A stretch of 64,000 nucleotides of DNA, taken from contig NC_053404.1 of assembly GCF_016859285.1 (NCBI RefSeq), positions 18,759,105 to 18,823,104 of the forward strand, given 5' to 3'. Shown one piece after another: positions 19,143 to 29,275 of the stretch (position 1 is its first letter; each line of letters opens with the position of its first letter). The DNA is from Xiphias gladius. Lineage: Eukaryota > Chordata > Actinopteri > Istiophoriformes > Xiphiidae. A program made the position numbers and the translations under genes. The notes under the pieces are model-generated. The model was not told the origin of the DNA. It did not search any database and saw nothing but the letters and a program-made list of their open reading frames with translations.

Positions 19143-21064
19143 ATGGCAAGCGGCAATGTGCCTCTCCTGGCAGCTCTCTGCTTCCTCGTGATCCTCACCA
19201 CCTTTGTCGGCAGCACACAGTCAGGTGAGTCCCTCCGCTTCTACCGGTGATACATGCTCAATATCCTGGATTTGTATAATATTGAAGGCTTTCCGTCATA
19301 TCTGTCAGACTTTTTATGCATTTAGGAAAGGACAAGGAAAAGATAAATTTTATTTTATCGTTAGCTTTATATTTTTTTAGTACATGTGGTTTCTGCAAAT
19401 TTTAATACTCGAACAAACTGGGTATACGTAGAATTAATATTGTATAGGTTCATGAGGATTAGAAAGCAGCAGATTAAACTTTTATTATTAAAAAAGCAGG
19501 CTACCTTGTTTAACTGCTGTGTTCCCAGTATCAAAATGACAAGGCCGCTCACACTGTAGTTTTGTTTACAATCTGTTCTCGTGCGTGTCTCTGTAGCGAA
19601 CTGCTGCCTGAGGTACACCAGGCGTCCGTTGCCTTGCAAGTGGCTGCTGGGATACACCATCCAGACCATCAACACTTCCTGTGACATCAGCGCCATTGTG
19701 TGAGTTAACGGTCCAGTCTTATGCCGTGGCACAACACTGAGAAGTAGGCCGGAATTAATGGCACTTTATTGATCCCGTGGGGAAATTCAGAAGCACAGGG
19801 AGCAAGTCAAAAACAGGTAAAGACACTCAGACGAAAAATGTAACCAGTCAGGTGTCTGATAGTTATAGGAAATAGATATCAGAATAAAATTAGACACAAT
19901 AGACAATTTAGGCAGGTTGTTCATTACATAAAATGTGCAGTAATAATTAGAAATAGGGCTGGGATGAGCAATGATCATCATTCTGTTAATCTGCTTTGTC
20001 TGATGACAGTTTGAAATCACAAATTATGAAATTTGCTGTAAGCTGAGACCAGGAAAAGTCACAAGTTCTCAAATTTGAGAACCTGGAACCAGCAAATGTT
20101 GGGCATTTTCACTTAAAAAGAACGGCTTAAACAGTTAATCAATTAACCAAATAGTTACTGATGGATGTTCTTTTGATCGACTAATCAGTTAATTGACTAG
20201 TGGCTGCAGCTCTACTTAGATACAAGTTATTGTAGTGAGGTACAATGTATTACATGAATAAACACCGTTAACAGAGTAATACTGTGCAAAGGCACTTGCA
20301 ACATAAGTAACTGAAAAATATTAATATACCTTAAATAAACATGTGGCAGTGCACCCTAGTAATTAAAGTTTGGATGGCTGAGTAAAAACAACAACGTTTT
20401 TTAAAAGGGCCGGCATCGAGGAGAGTGTTGTCTTTTATCTTATTACTCATCATACCTGCTTTGTGGTTTCAGGGATGGGCTTTTTTTTTGCCCTGATTAC
20501 ACAACTGATTGATCTCGCATTCTTGACTGGCTTGTATCTAAACTGTGCAGTGGTTCCTCGTCTGTGTCTCAGCCGTAGTTAAAGAGTAACCCAAATAACT
20601 TGGCAAGTGCCGCGGCACTTTCTGAGAGCAGCCTGTTTGTGACTCTTGTGTGCGCGTGTGTTGAGGTCACGCTGCAGTAAATATTTACTAGAGACACTCT
20701 GGGGCTAGTACACTGGATTGAGACCGCGGGGAGGGAAACCGTATCTCGAGGTGTAATTAAGTGCATCCGTGCGCCTCAAGTGTGATCACTTTTTTCACTG
20801 TTTCCCCCAGCTTCCACGTTCCGGGGAGGTTTGTGTGTGCCAACCCTTCAAAGCAATGGACCCGGAGAGGGATGAAGTGTGTTGAGTGAGTTATAAACAC
20901 CCCCCTCTAGTGTGTTTAATGTAGTCTTTTCTTTATAGTATATTCATTTGGTACACTAGCTGAACCAAATTCATGTTTTGTTTTCATTTTTTTTATTTTG
21001 TAGTGAAATGAGGAGGAAGAACGCTCAGATCAACAAGGAGAGAACCACTGCCACATCAGTATAA
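19143..21064 (+). CDS. ccl20-like: CC chemokine, CCL20-like, secreted
   Basis: Four exons: 19143-19224, 19597-19699, 20811-20885 and 21004-21064 (TAA), junction phases 1, 2, 2, giving 106 residues. Exon 1 is a signal peptide (MASGNVPLLAALCFLVILTT) ending STQS. Exon 2 begins ANCCLRYTRRPLPCKW with the adjacent cysteines and ends TSCDISAIV. Exon 3 has FHVPGRFVCANPSKQW, the third strand and fourth canonical cysteine. Exon 4 is a Lys/Arg-rich tail (DEMRRKNAQINKER). CCLxYT, SCDIxAI and VCANPxxxW all match CCL20 (DCCLGYT, GCDINAI, VCANPKQTW), and human CCL20 also has four exons. Two extra cysteines (LPCKW, GMKC) probably add a third disulphide. Other fish CC names are possible. Likely induced through the kappaB-type site upstream. 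Confidence 0.87.
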
Positions 21065-21484
21065 ACTCATTGCATCGATTAATATCTGCAGCACGTAACT
21101 CTTCTTTTTACTCATTCTTGCACCCGAGAACCTAATTTGATACTGGAAAAATACTGGTAATATTGGTGCCGTTGTTCACACAAGTTTTTAAATTATTGTA
21201 ACGGGATCTATCGTCTCGATCTATCTATCTTTGTGTTACATTGTCTAATTTTTGTTCTGTTTTATGAACAGGAAGGAATAGTATTTTTAATACCTACCGT
21301 ATGGTAAGCTGTAAGCTGTAGCTAAAGTGCATCACAACAAAAAAGAATGAAAACATTGTTTTTGAGGTATCGCAACATTTTTTCTGTTAGAGAAGTAGAG
21401 TATGAAACACTGTATTCCCAAAAATGTGAGAAGTTTTGATTGTATTTGATGTTTGCCAAAGAATTTATCAAAACAGAGATTTTT

Positions 21485-21490
21485 AATAAA
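21485..21490 (+). terminator. Poly(A) signal of the CCL20-like gene
   Basis: AATAAA about 420 bases after the stop codon, the first canonical signal on this strand. It implies a 3' UTR of roughly 0.45 kb. Confidence 0.55.
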
Positions 21491-21858
21491 AGGTGTACGT
21501 CAGTATGGATTTCTTTACATTCACAGTGTCCGCACGGGTCCTTTGATACCTTCAATGCAACCTTTTAAATTACTACATTTAAAAAATACTTGAAATAAAT
21601 GCTTTTAATTTCATCTATATGGCACAAATAATACAAAAATTAGAAGAATAAACAAGATTTTGTCATAAAGTTGCACACTGTATTATGCCACAGGGGAAAC
21701 TCCTGCTGGTCAATCACATACTTTACATTCATCTTACTTTACAGTGATTAGTCAGCATTAGAATTTGGATTACAACGCCAAAAATGAAAGAAAGACTTTG
21801 AAATAATCAATGATTAAATTATCGAGGAAAAAGGTTAGAACTAAAGAAGGCAGGAGCC

Positions 21859-22255
21859 CGGTTTCCATCCAAAAGAAGTGGAAATTTTCACCAAATTTTG
21901 AGAAAATCAGCAAAATGCAATGAAAATTAATGCACATTTCCATCCAATATTAGGAAGTGGTTCATTGAGATGAACGGCTGGTGGGGCAAATTCCCCAGTT
22001 GAGTGCCATTAAACCATTGTAGAAGAAGAGGGTACAATGAGAGGATGTATTTAAAAGAGCAGCAGTCAGGCCCTCAACTGGTGAAAAACAATTTAGAAAA
22101 CATGATGAAAATGTGGCATTTCTGTTCGCTCCGTGTATTAACTTGAGGAAGGTTACAGTCTCCTCATCGCTCCACACAGCTCTGAAGCTTTTAGTCTCTT
22201 CAGTGGAGCAGAAGCTTCGGTGGACGTTTAAGTCACGTGCTTCATGTACGTTCAC
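21859..22255 (-). mobile_element. DNA-transposon remnant with a Myb/SANT-like ORF fragment
   Basis: Starts with a terminal motif (cggtttccatccaa) that also forms the ends of the MITE at 58766-58980; the next 90 bases align with that MITE. On the minus strand, 21962-22255 is open and contains FRAVWSDEETVTFLKLI, the tryptophan and acidic pattern of Myb/SANT-like DNA-binding domains carried by some fish DNA transposons (Harbinger group). Truncated and probably inactive. Class assignment is inference. Confidence 0.5.
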
Positions 22256-22289
22256 TTGGTCTGTTTCATTGCACTTTGTCGCAACTTGC

Positions 22290-22520
22290 TTTTATCGTTA
22301 CATCTAACATCATTAACATTTCCATTTCCATTTCAACCACGCATAAAAAATTAATGTTTACCATGTTCAACATCTTGATATAGCATGTCAGCATTTTAAT
22401 ATTTGCTAATTAGCACTAACCACAAAGTACAGGCGATGGGAATGCCATTACTTTTGCAGGTATTTGGTCATAAACCAAAGTACTCGAGAAAATAAAAGTT
22501 CGGCCATGGCGCTGGGGAAC
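22290..22520. repeat. GCTAACA-rich dispersed repeat (copy 2 of 3)
   Basis: Contains ttaccatgttcaacatctt, tgctaattagcactaac, gcaggtatttggtcataaac and aaagttcggcc. It shares this order of motifs with 56185-56455, so both are copies of one family. Confidence 0.7.
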
Positions 22521-22732
22521 CATGGATGTCTGAAAAAAATTCCACTTTGGTTGTATGGAAACTTTTCAACTTGTGGCTCCTGATTTTCCATTACAGATGA
22601 TTAGTAAGTGCAGCTGATCTAAAAGTGTCTAGACAGAGCACAGGCCAGACACTCAAAATCAAATGTTCCATAATGTTCAGTATTTGGTAATAAAAAGTAA
22701 TGGCAGCCTCCTTTAGATAAACTTATGGCATT

Positions 22733-22738
22733 TTTATT
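22733..22738 (-). terminator. Poly(A) signal of TLR copy A
   Basis: AATAAA on the minus strand about 70 bases past the stop of the last exon. The equivalent position is kept in copy B (32571-32576). Confidence 0.5.
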
Positions 22739-22807
22739 TTAAAACGAATTTAAAAAAAAACCAAAACAACAAAAAACCTGATACAGTGAGGAATGTATTT
22801 CATTTCT

Positions 22808-25800
22808 TCATGGTCTCTCCACCGCAGAGCGGAGGAGACTGTCCTCGCCAAGATGTTCTCTGGTCTTCAGAGCCTGGCGGAGTTTCTCCCAGAACAGTTG
22901 GGTGTGCTCTCCGGCTCGAGGCCAACTCAGGTAGGTCTGCTTCTTCAGCAGTCTCCTTATGCCGTAGTAAGGAGACAGCTGAGAGGTGGGAATCTCCTCC
23001 AGAAAGACCAGGATCAGCACGTCCTTCTGCTCATCGAACAGACGGAAGCTAGACGGGAGAAACAAAGATGGATGGAGTAGAGGCAAGGCTCGGTTATTTG
23101 TAAAGCACCTCTCAAATAGCTTGTTTTGACCAACCAACCTCGAGGTTCTCAGTTCACAATGATAAACAGTAACAGAAGCTGTAACCATCGAATGCTTTAC
23201 ATATTTGCTTGATAAATGACTTGAACATGAATATTTATCAAAACCGATTAGTCAAGTAATTGTTTCGGAACTATATTAGTTTTCCTTGGGTTAACTTGCA
23301 GGCTTGTCTTAAGTTTAACGTTATGGCAGGGTTTATGATGACCGTAATAACATGGATTTTGAGATAATTTTAACTTAAAGAAACATTCATGTGTAATTCA
23401 ACAGGTTATCCTTGAAAACTCTTTGTCTGCTTTAGTTTTATTTCAGTATCTGCTAAAAGTTCAAGTCAGTGTTTTCATTCACATTTGCAATTTGTATGTT
23501 GAAACACCAGAAATTTTTGGGGAAAAAAATGTAAATCTTTATAAGAAAGTTTTGTTTTTTTCTTTTTTGCTTTTCTGACATGTAAAAGTGGATGTGTTGA
23601 TAAAAAAAACACATCATGAAATACGTGAAGCATGTGACTTGTTTGTCACTCAAGCGTCTTGAGAACTTCAGCGTTACTCATGAAACAAACATATAAGCCA
23701 CATAACGTTTTCTACATCGTCTTCCACCATTTGAGGTTGGACTGGCTTAATTACATCATCTTGTTGCAACCTCTTCTTTTGCAGTGGTTTACTGGCGCCC
23801 AACTGGAGAATTAGCACCACCAACAGTTTGTCTTGATATGCGCAACTCCTGATATTCACAGGGCAGTAGCGGACAAACATGGACATTAATTTGCATATTA
23901 TCGCACTGATTTTCCGGAAATTTGTTTTTCACTACACTTGGATGGAAACTTGCCTTTTTTTATGTGTACCCTGTGACATTCGAACCAAAAAAACGGGAGA
24001 GAGAACAAGAAATCAGTAAGAACGTGTGTGAGAAGAAGCCTGCCAAGTCAGAATAGGATACACTAGACCTTTTCCTTCTTTTTTTGCCAGTGGCTTTGTA
24101 TTGAAAGGCTAGTTTATTCCAATACGAAGGTTAAACACATGGATCACAAACGTTTATGTGAATAGCATAACTATATAAGAACTGATTATTATATAGGCAT
24201 AGCTAGTCAACAAATAACCTTAGCATAATGTATCCCATAGACATGCATCATATAGACTTAGTGAGGCGTTTAACTGCCATGTGTCTCAGCTCAGAGATGT
24301 TTAAAGTGAGCTGACACATTACCTGGCCACCTGGATCTCTCTGGAGCACCACTCACTCTCAAGGTACCTGCGACTGATCACACAGATGGTCTTCCTGCTT
24401 CCATAAATGGCATCTGTGATGTTGTCCACGATGGGTTTACCTGAGCAAGACAAAGAGAATGAGACCATGATCACTTTTCTCCCCATGGGTTTATCTGAGT
24501 GCATTACAAAAAGTGCTACGGTGACACCTACTGAAATTTGGATGAAAGCAGGTTATAGCTTTACATGTCAATTGTACACATCATAATCAGATGGCTTTGG
24601 CTAACTTTGCATGGAAACCTATCAGAGAAAAACATCACTTTTGTCAACAGTTTTATTTTACTGCCATTGGACTCGAAATGCACTGCAGATATCTGACTTT
24701 TTCTTTTGATCATACCATCACTACCAGTATTGCATTACTGGTCTCCCCAGCTTAACCTACAATCTTGTCGGATGCAACGAGTCCAGGAGATGTGGAGATG
24801 GAATTGAAACCACTAACTGAAGTACAAGGCAGGATGAATGACAAATTACATTATTTAAGTTAGGCATAATACACAACAGGTTATCCTGAAATGCAAAAAG
24901 AACGGACCATACAAAGGCAAAGAATGCTATGACTCGAGTCCATTACAACAGATTTCACAGGTTTATCATTTTTTGCCTCATGTCTGAGGGGCAGATGTCA
25001 TCTTTCATTTGTTGTAGGACAATTTAATCCATCTTTATTTCACTTACACATGCATTCTTCTCTATTACAGTTTTCTACAATTTAAATCATTAGAGGCTAT
25101 AGTTTGATACATGTACAAGCAGCACACTCTAGTGGCTGAAGAGCCATTACCTGTAAAGTATCAAAAGTAAAAGCACTTCATGCAGAGAAATTGCCCGTGT
25201 GATGTACCATTATATCATTAGATTACTATTTCTCATCCATTCATATTTAAGCAGCATTTAACTGTTATGGTTGAGGTGGAACTAGCTTTGAACTATTTCA
25301 TATAAGGCTAATGATTATTTTCTTTAACAATCCATTAATTGTTTGGTTTGTAAAATGTAAGAAAATAGTGACAGATACCCATTAGATTTACACAGAGCTC
25401 AAAGTGATGCATCATCACATTTTAGAAGCTCAAACTATTAAATATTTGTATTAAAAATCACAAACAATTGATCACTGCGTGTATACTGTAAAGTTTTATT
25501 CTTACAATCTTTTTATTACGTAAAGTAACATTTGTTTGACTCTGATGGTCAAATAAATGTAGTGTAGTAAAAAGTACAATATATCCCTCTGACATTTAGT
25601 AGAGTAGAAGTATAAAGTTTCCTGAAATGGAAATACTTTTCGTAAGTAAATACGTCAAATATGTACTTAGGTACAGCACTTGACTAAATGTACTTGGTTC
25701 GTTATGTTTCATGCTCAGGAGACCATGAAAGTACCAGATTTCATGGGATATTTAATCAGATATTTCAGTCTGGACCAAAGAGTTGGACGGAGACACCAGT

Positions 25801-28447
25801 CAACGGACTGACATTGTCATCTCTAGAGCTGCTAGCATGACTTGAAAAAATTCTAGAAACTTAAGTAGACTGCCTTTTGAGTTGCTGATTAAAGATCAGC
25901 TGGAATAAGAGAAGTATTTATTTAATGGCAGGTGTAAAGACCAGTCTTACCAGGCTCAAAGTCACGATGGTGCAGACACACTCTCCAGCCCTGTTCTCCC
26001 TCCAGTTTGGGCAGCAACTCTCGGATGACCCAGGGCTCATCATGGGTGTTGTAGGAGATGAAGGCGTCATACTGATTAGGAGCTTGCTTGTTTTTATGCT
26101 TTGTGTCAAAGAGCATAGCCAAGAAGAGGTAGTAGGCATAGGCCAGGTGCCACCTCAGGAAATGGTAGGTGAAGGACACCACCATAAACAGGAGGACTGT
26201 GCATGTGGTGGAGATAAAGCAGATGAATTCAATATCTACTGAGCAGAGGCGGACGTCCAGTTCCAACAGTTTCTTGCCTTCAAAGCTGGCAGGATAGTTG
26301 CACTTAAAGTTATACGCATCAAAAATTTGCGTTTGGTTGTTGTTCTTTACCCACTGGAGGAACCGGGCATTATCGCAGTCACAGGTGAAACTGTTCCCTT
26401 GAAGATCCACATAAACGAGAGCTGGTACGGACTTTATTATTTCTTCACTGATAACTGAATATTGATTCTTTCTCGCCTGCAAGAACTCCAGTTTGGCTAG
26501 GTTGGCATGTAGGAGAAAATCTAGAGACCGAAGACTTGTTCTAGATACGTAAAGACTTTTAAGGTTTGGAATTGAGGAAAACAAACCTGGAGAGAGATCC
26601 ATAAGCTCATTTGAGCTAATGTCAAGTGTTTGCAGCTGAGGCGTGTACGTAAACATGTCTTCATGCAAAGATAAAAGTTGAATGTTCCTGGTATTGAAAA
26701 CCAAGAGATTTGTCAAACCTTGCAGGAAGTTGCGAGGCAAGTGAGACTTCTCCCTGCGGTGTTGTGAGGGAATAGCCAATATCTCTAGACGGGACAGCTG
26801 AGAAAATGGTGCATGAAGCAAAGCTGAACTGGTTTCATATTTAATGCGATTTTCCCTAAAATCCAGTCTTTTTAAATTTATAAGATCATTGAAAACACCC
26901 TTGTTTATTTCCTCTGCTGTAATTTTATTAATCTGCAGCAGAATCTCGGTAAGATTCGTTAGACCAATGAAACTTCCATTTTCAAGTTCACTTATTTGAT
27001 TTTCATGTAATGACAAGTTCTGGAGGGACTGTAAGCCCCTGAATTGCTCGTTTTTAAGGGCAGTGAGAGAATTTCCATTCAAAAGTAGTTGTCTAAGATT
27101 TGGCAAGTATTTTTGGAAAGCACCGTTTAACCTGGATATGTGGTTGGTCTGTAGCTTTAAAACTTGCAATCGTATTAAATCCTTGAAAACACATTCTTTT
27201 AGAGCTGAGATTTCATTCCCACCAAGGCTGAGCTCTCTAAGCATTGTCTGATTGGTGAAATCATCACATCCAAGTTTGCTGATTTTATTAGAGCTGAGAT
27301 TCAACTCTACAAGACTTGGTAGATTCCTTGTGGCAGCTGGAACAGATGAAAGCATGTTGTTCCTCAGATTCAAGATTCTTAAACTTTGAACAGATCTGAA
27401 GGCGTTGACATGGATGTTGTTTATTTGACTCTCTGCTAAATCCAACTCTGTTACATTAATGCACAACTTCAACATATGTGAACTGACGGACTTCAGTTCC
27501 TTATTGCGGAGCTGCAGTGTGGACATTGTTGGGATGGTGCAGGAAATGTTTATTAGCGCTGTGAGGTTATGATTAATTGAATTCATCCTGAGAGTTGTCA
27601 GTGAGGAGTTCACGGTCTCTAGTAATGTTTTCATGTCATCAAAAGCCATTTGAAGCCCACTAATATCAAGAATAGACACTCGACTAAAGAAAGTCTTGTT
27701 CCGCACATCCCATATCATCTGTTGCTTTCTAGAAGAGTTGCCGATTTCAAGCCAGGTGAGATTTGGAAAAACGTCTGCAGTAATACTAAAAATTGCGATT
27801 GGATTCTGAGACAAATCAAGGGATTTAAGTTCTAGCGAGTTGTTTGTCAGATCCCATGAGTGAAAAGTGGTTAAGTTATTGTTTTTAACAGACAGCTCTT
27901 TTAGATGTGGCAGGTGCTGTAATATTAAATGAACTTCTGTTATGTGCTGCAGTTTGTTGCGAGAAATGTCCAAAAACTTTAAGCTTGTCATGGGCTTAAA
28001 AGAGGTGGATGCCACAGCTTTGATGTGATTACTATTAATTCTGAGCTCGGTGAGGTTGCTCAGACCATGAAACAGATCCTCTCCAAGTTCAACAAGTTTG
28101 TTATTATTTAGATTTAACTTCTTGAGGGAAATCAGATTGGCAAAGGCACCGTTATCTATCTGCGAAATTCTGTTGAGTTTTAGGTCTAACTTTGTCAAAA
28201 CTGGTAGATTTGTGAAATCTGATACTTTTACTCTTGATATGTTGTTTTTAGACAAGTCAAAACCTATCACTGTTGAGGGAATATCTTGAGGAACAGTTCT
28301 GAGTTTACTATTGCTACATATGGCAACATCGTAACTGATTCGGCAAGTCTTCAGTGCAAATCCTGTGACTGGAACAACAAAACTGCTGATATTCAGCAAG
28401 TGGATATAAATTACGAAATGAAAAAGTTTTCTTTCTCCTGTTGCCAT
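22808..28447 (-). CDS. Toll-like receptor, TLR22/TLR23/TLR13-like, tandem copy A
   Basis: Three exons: 28447-25951, 24440-24323 and 23048-22808, phases 1 and 2, giving 951 residues. Signal peptide about 1-31; leucine-rich repeats about 50-680 (LxxLxLxxN units such as LKKLNLNNNKLVELGEDLF); C-terminal LRR cap with TCDCDNARFLQWV and later cysteines, about 680-735; membrane helix about 738-763; TIR domain from 792. Box 1 is YDAFISYNTHDE; box 2 is HHRDFEPG with the BB-loop proline; box 3 is the FW of QLFWEKL in exon 3. Introns split the TIR right after RDFEPG and after IQVA. The TIR wording (LEGEQGWRVCLHHRDFEPG, SRRYLESEWCSREIQ) is that of fish TLR11-group receptors. Ligand unknown here; signalling through MyD88-type adaptors is inferred from family. 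Reading on past 25951 gives a false 841-codon frame. Confidence 0.9.
23660..23950. mobile_element. Right-hand transposon end facing the remnant at 21859
   Basis: Ends with cttggatggaaact at 23937-23950, the inverted form of the left end at 21859. Further in, ggtttactggcgcccaactgg at about 23786-23806 is the inverted counterpart of ccagttgagtgccattaaacc at about 21996-22016. The two half-elements bracket the last exon of TLR copy A. It lies in that gene's second intron. Confidence 0.5.
24441..25950 (-). other. Intron 1 of TLR copy A
   Basis: About 1.5 kb, AT-rich, compared with 525 bases in copy B. Only the ends align with copy B by eye (for example attaaagatcagctgg near the donor). No coding content was seen. 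Confidence 0.7.
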
Positions 28448-29275
28448 TGTTTCATCCCCTTCACTCCAGGACCTATTTTAAAATCTCCGTTACAAAAGAA
28501 CAAGTGAAGTCCAACCAGTAAGAAATTGCAGTTTCTCCGTGTTTACTCCAGTTGGTTTATAAACTGCAGAAAGTAATGCTGAAAATTCAATAAAAACACA
28601 CAAATAAAGGCCATCAGAAGCAGTGACACACAACAAATACTCATAATTATAACACGATAATAAATCATTGCCATATTTTGGTCCAATATGTCATTATGGA
28701 AACAGTTTAAACATAACATCTGAGCACAGATGTTATGTTCAACCTTATTAGAAGTGCAAAAAATGGTAACACTGCAATTAAACACTTATTTTTTGCACTT
28801 AATTTCTTCTACCTTTCCCTTAAAACGCAAGGTTGTTACTCCCTTGGTCTTGTTTTCTTCCGCTATACCTACAGTTAAGCATCAGTTGGAGCTTGTCAGT
28901 ATTTTATTTGCGATAAAATGAAAGCGACAATGAAATTAGCAGGTAAATTACGGTCTTCATTATACAGTGCTTCCAAATAAACCAATGATTAAGAGACATT
29001 GTCTTGAGCATATGACGAATAATGGTTTCTGATACTTACTGTGTCACACAAAGCTATTTAATTACTGATCTCGAATCCGCGGAATCTTGTACTTCAATTA
29101 TCTTCCTTTGTTCAAATAAAAAGTTTCTGTCAATTCAAAAGAGTGAAAACAGTGTCTCTGTCGACATAACATCCAAGTGTGCATGAGAAAAAATGTTCAT
29201 CTTGCTGTTTGGCTCACCACTTTTTCTCTGCCAGTCCTCCGTTTTCTCCTTTCTATTAATCCAATGAGGAAGTGA
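28448..29275 (-). promoter_or_regulatory. 5' flank of TLR copy A, duplicated in copy B
   Basis: About 0.83 kb upstream of the start codon is about 98-99% identical to 38325-39150. Similarity breaks off abruptly after an agtgaga motif. The region probably holds the leader and proximal promoter. A plausible acceptor (ttttaaaatag) sits about 30 bases before the ATG, so a non-coding first exon further up is possible. Confidence 0.5.

Noticed and set aside
25922-25950. Extension of TLR exon 1 to make an 841-residue single-exon protein
   Set aside because: The extra residues KTGLYTCH come from reading through a good donor (cctg/gtaaga). Splicing to 24440 restores the TIR domain in frame.
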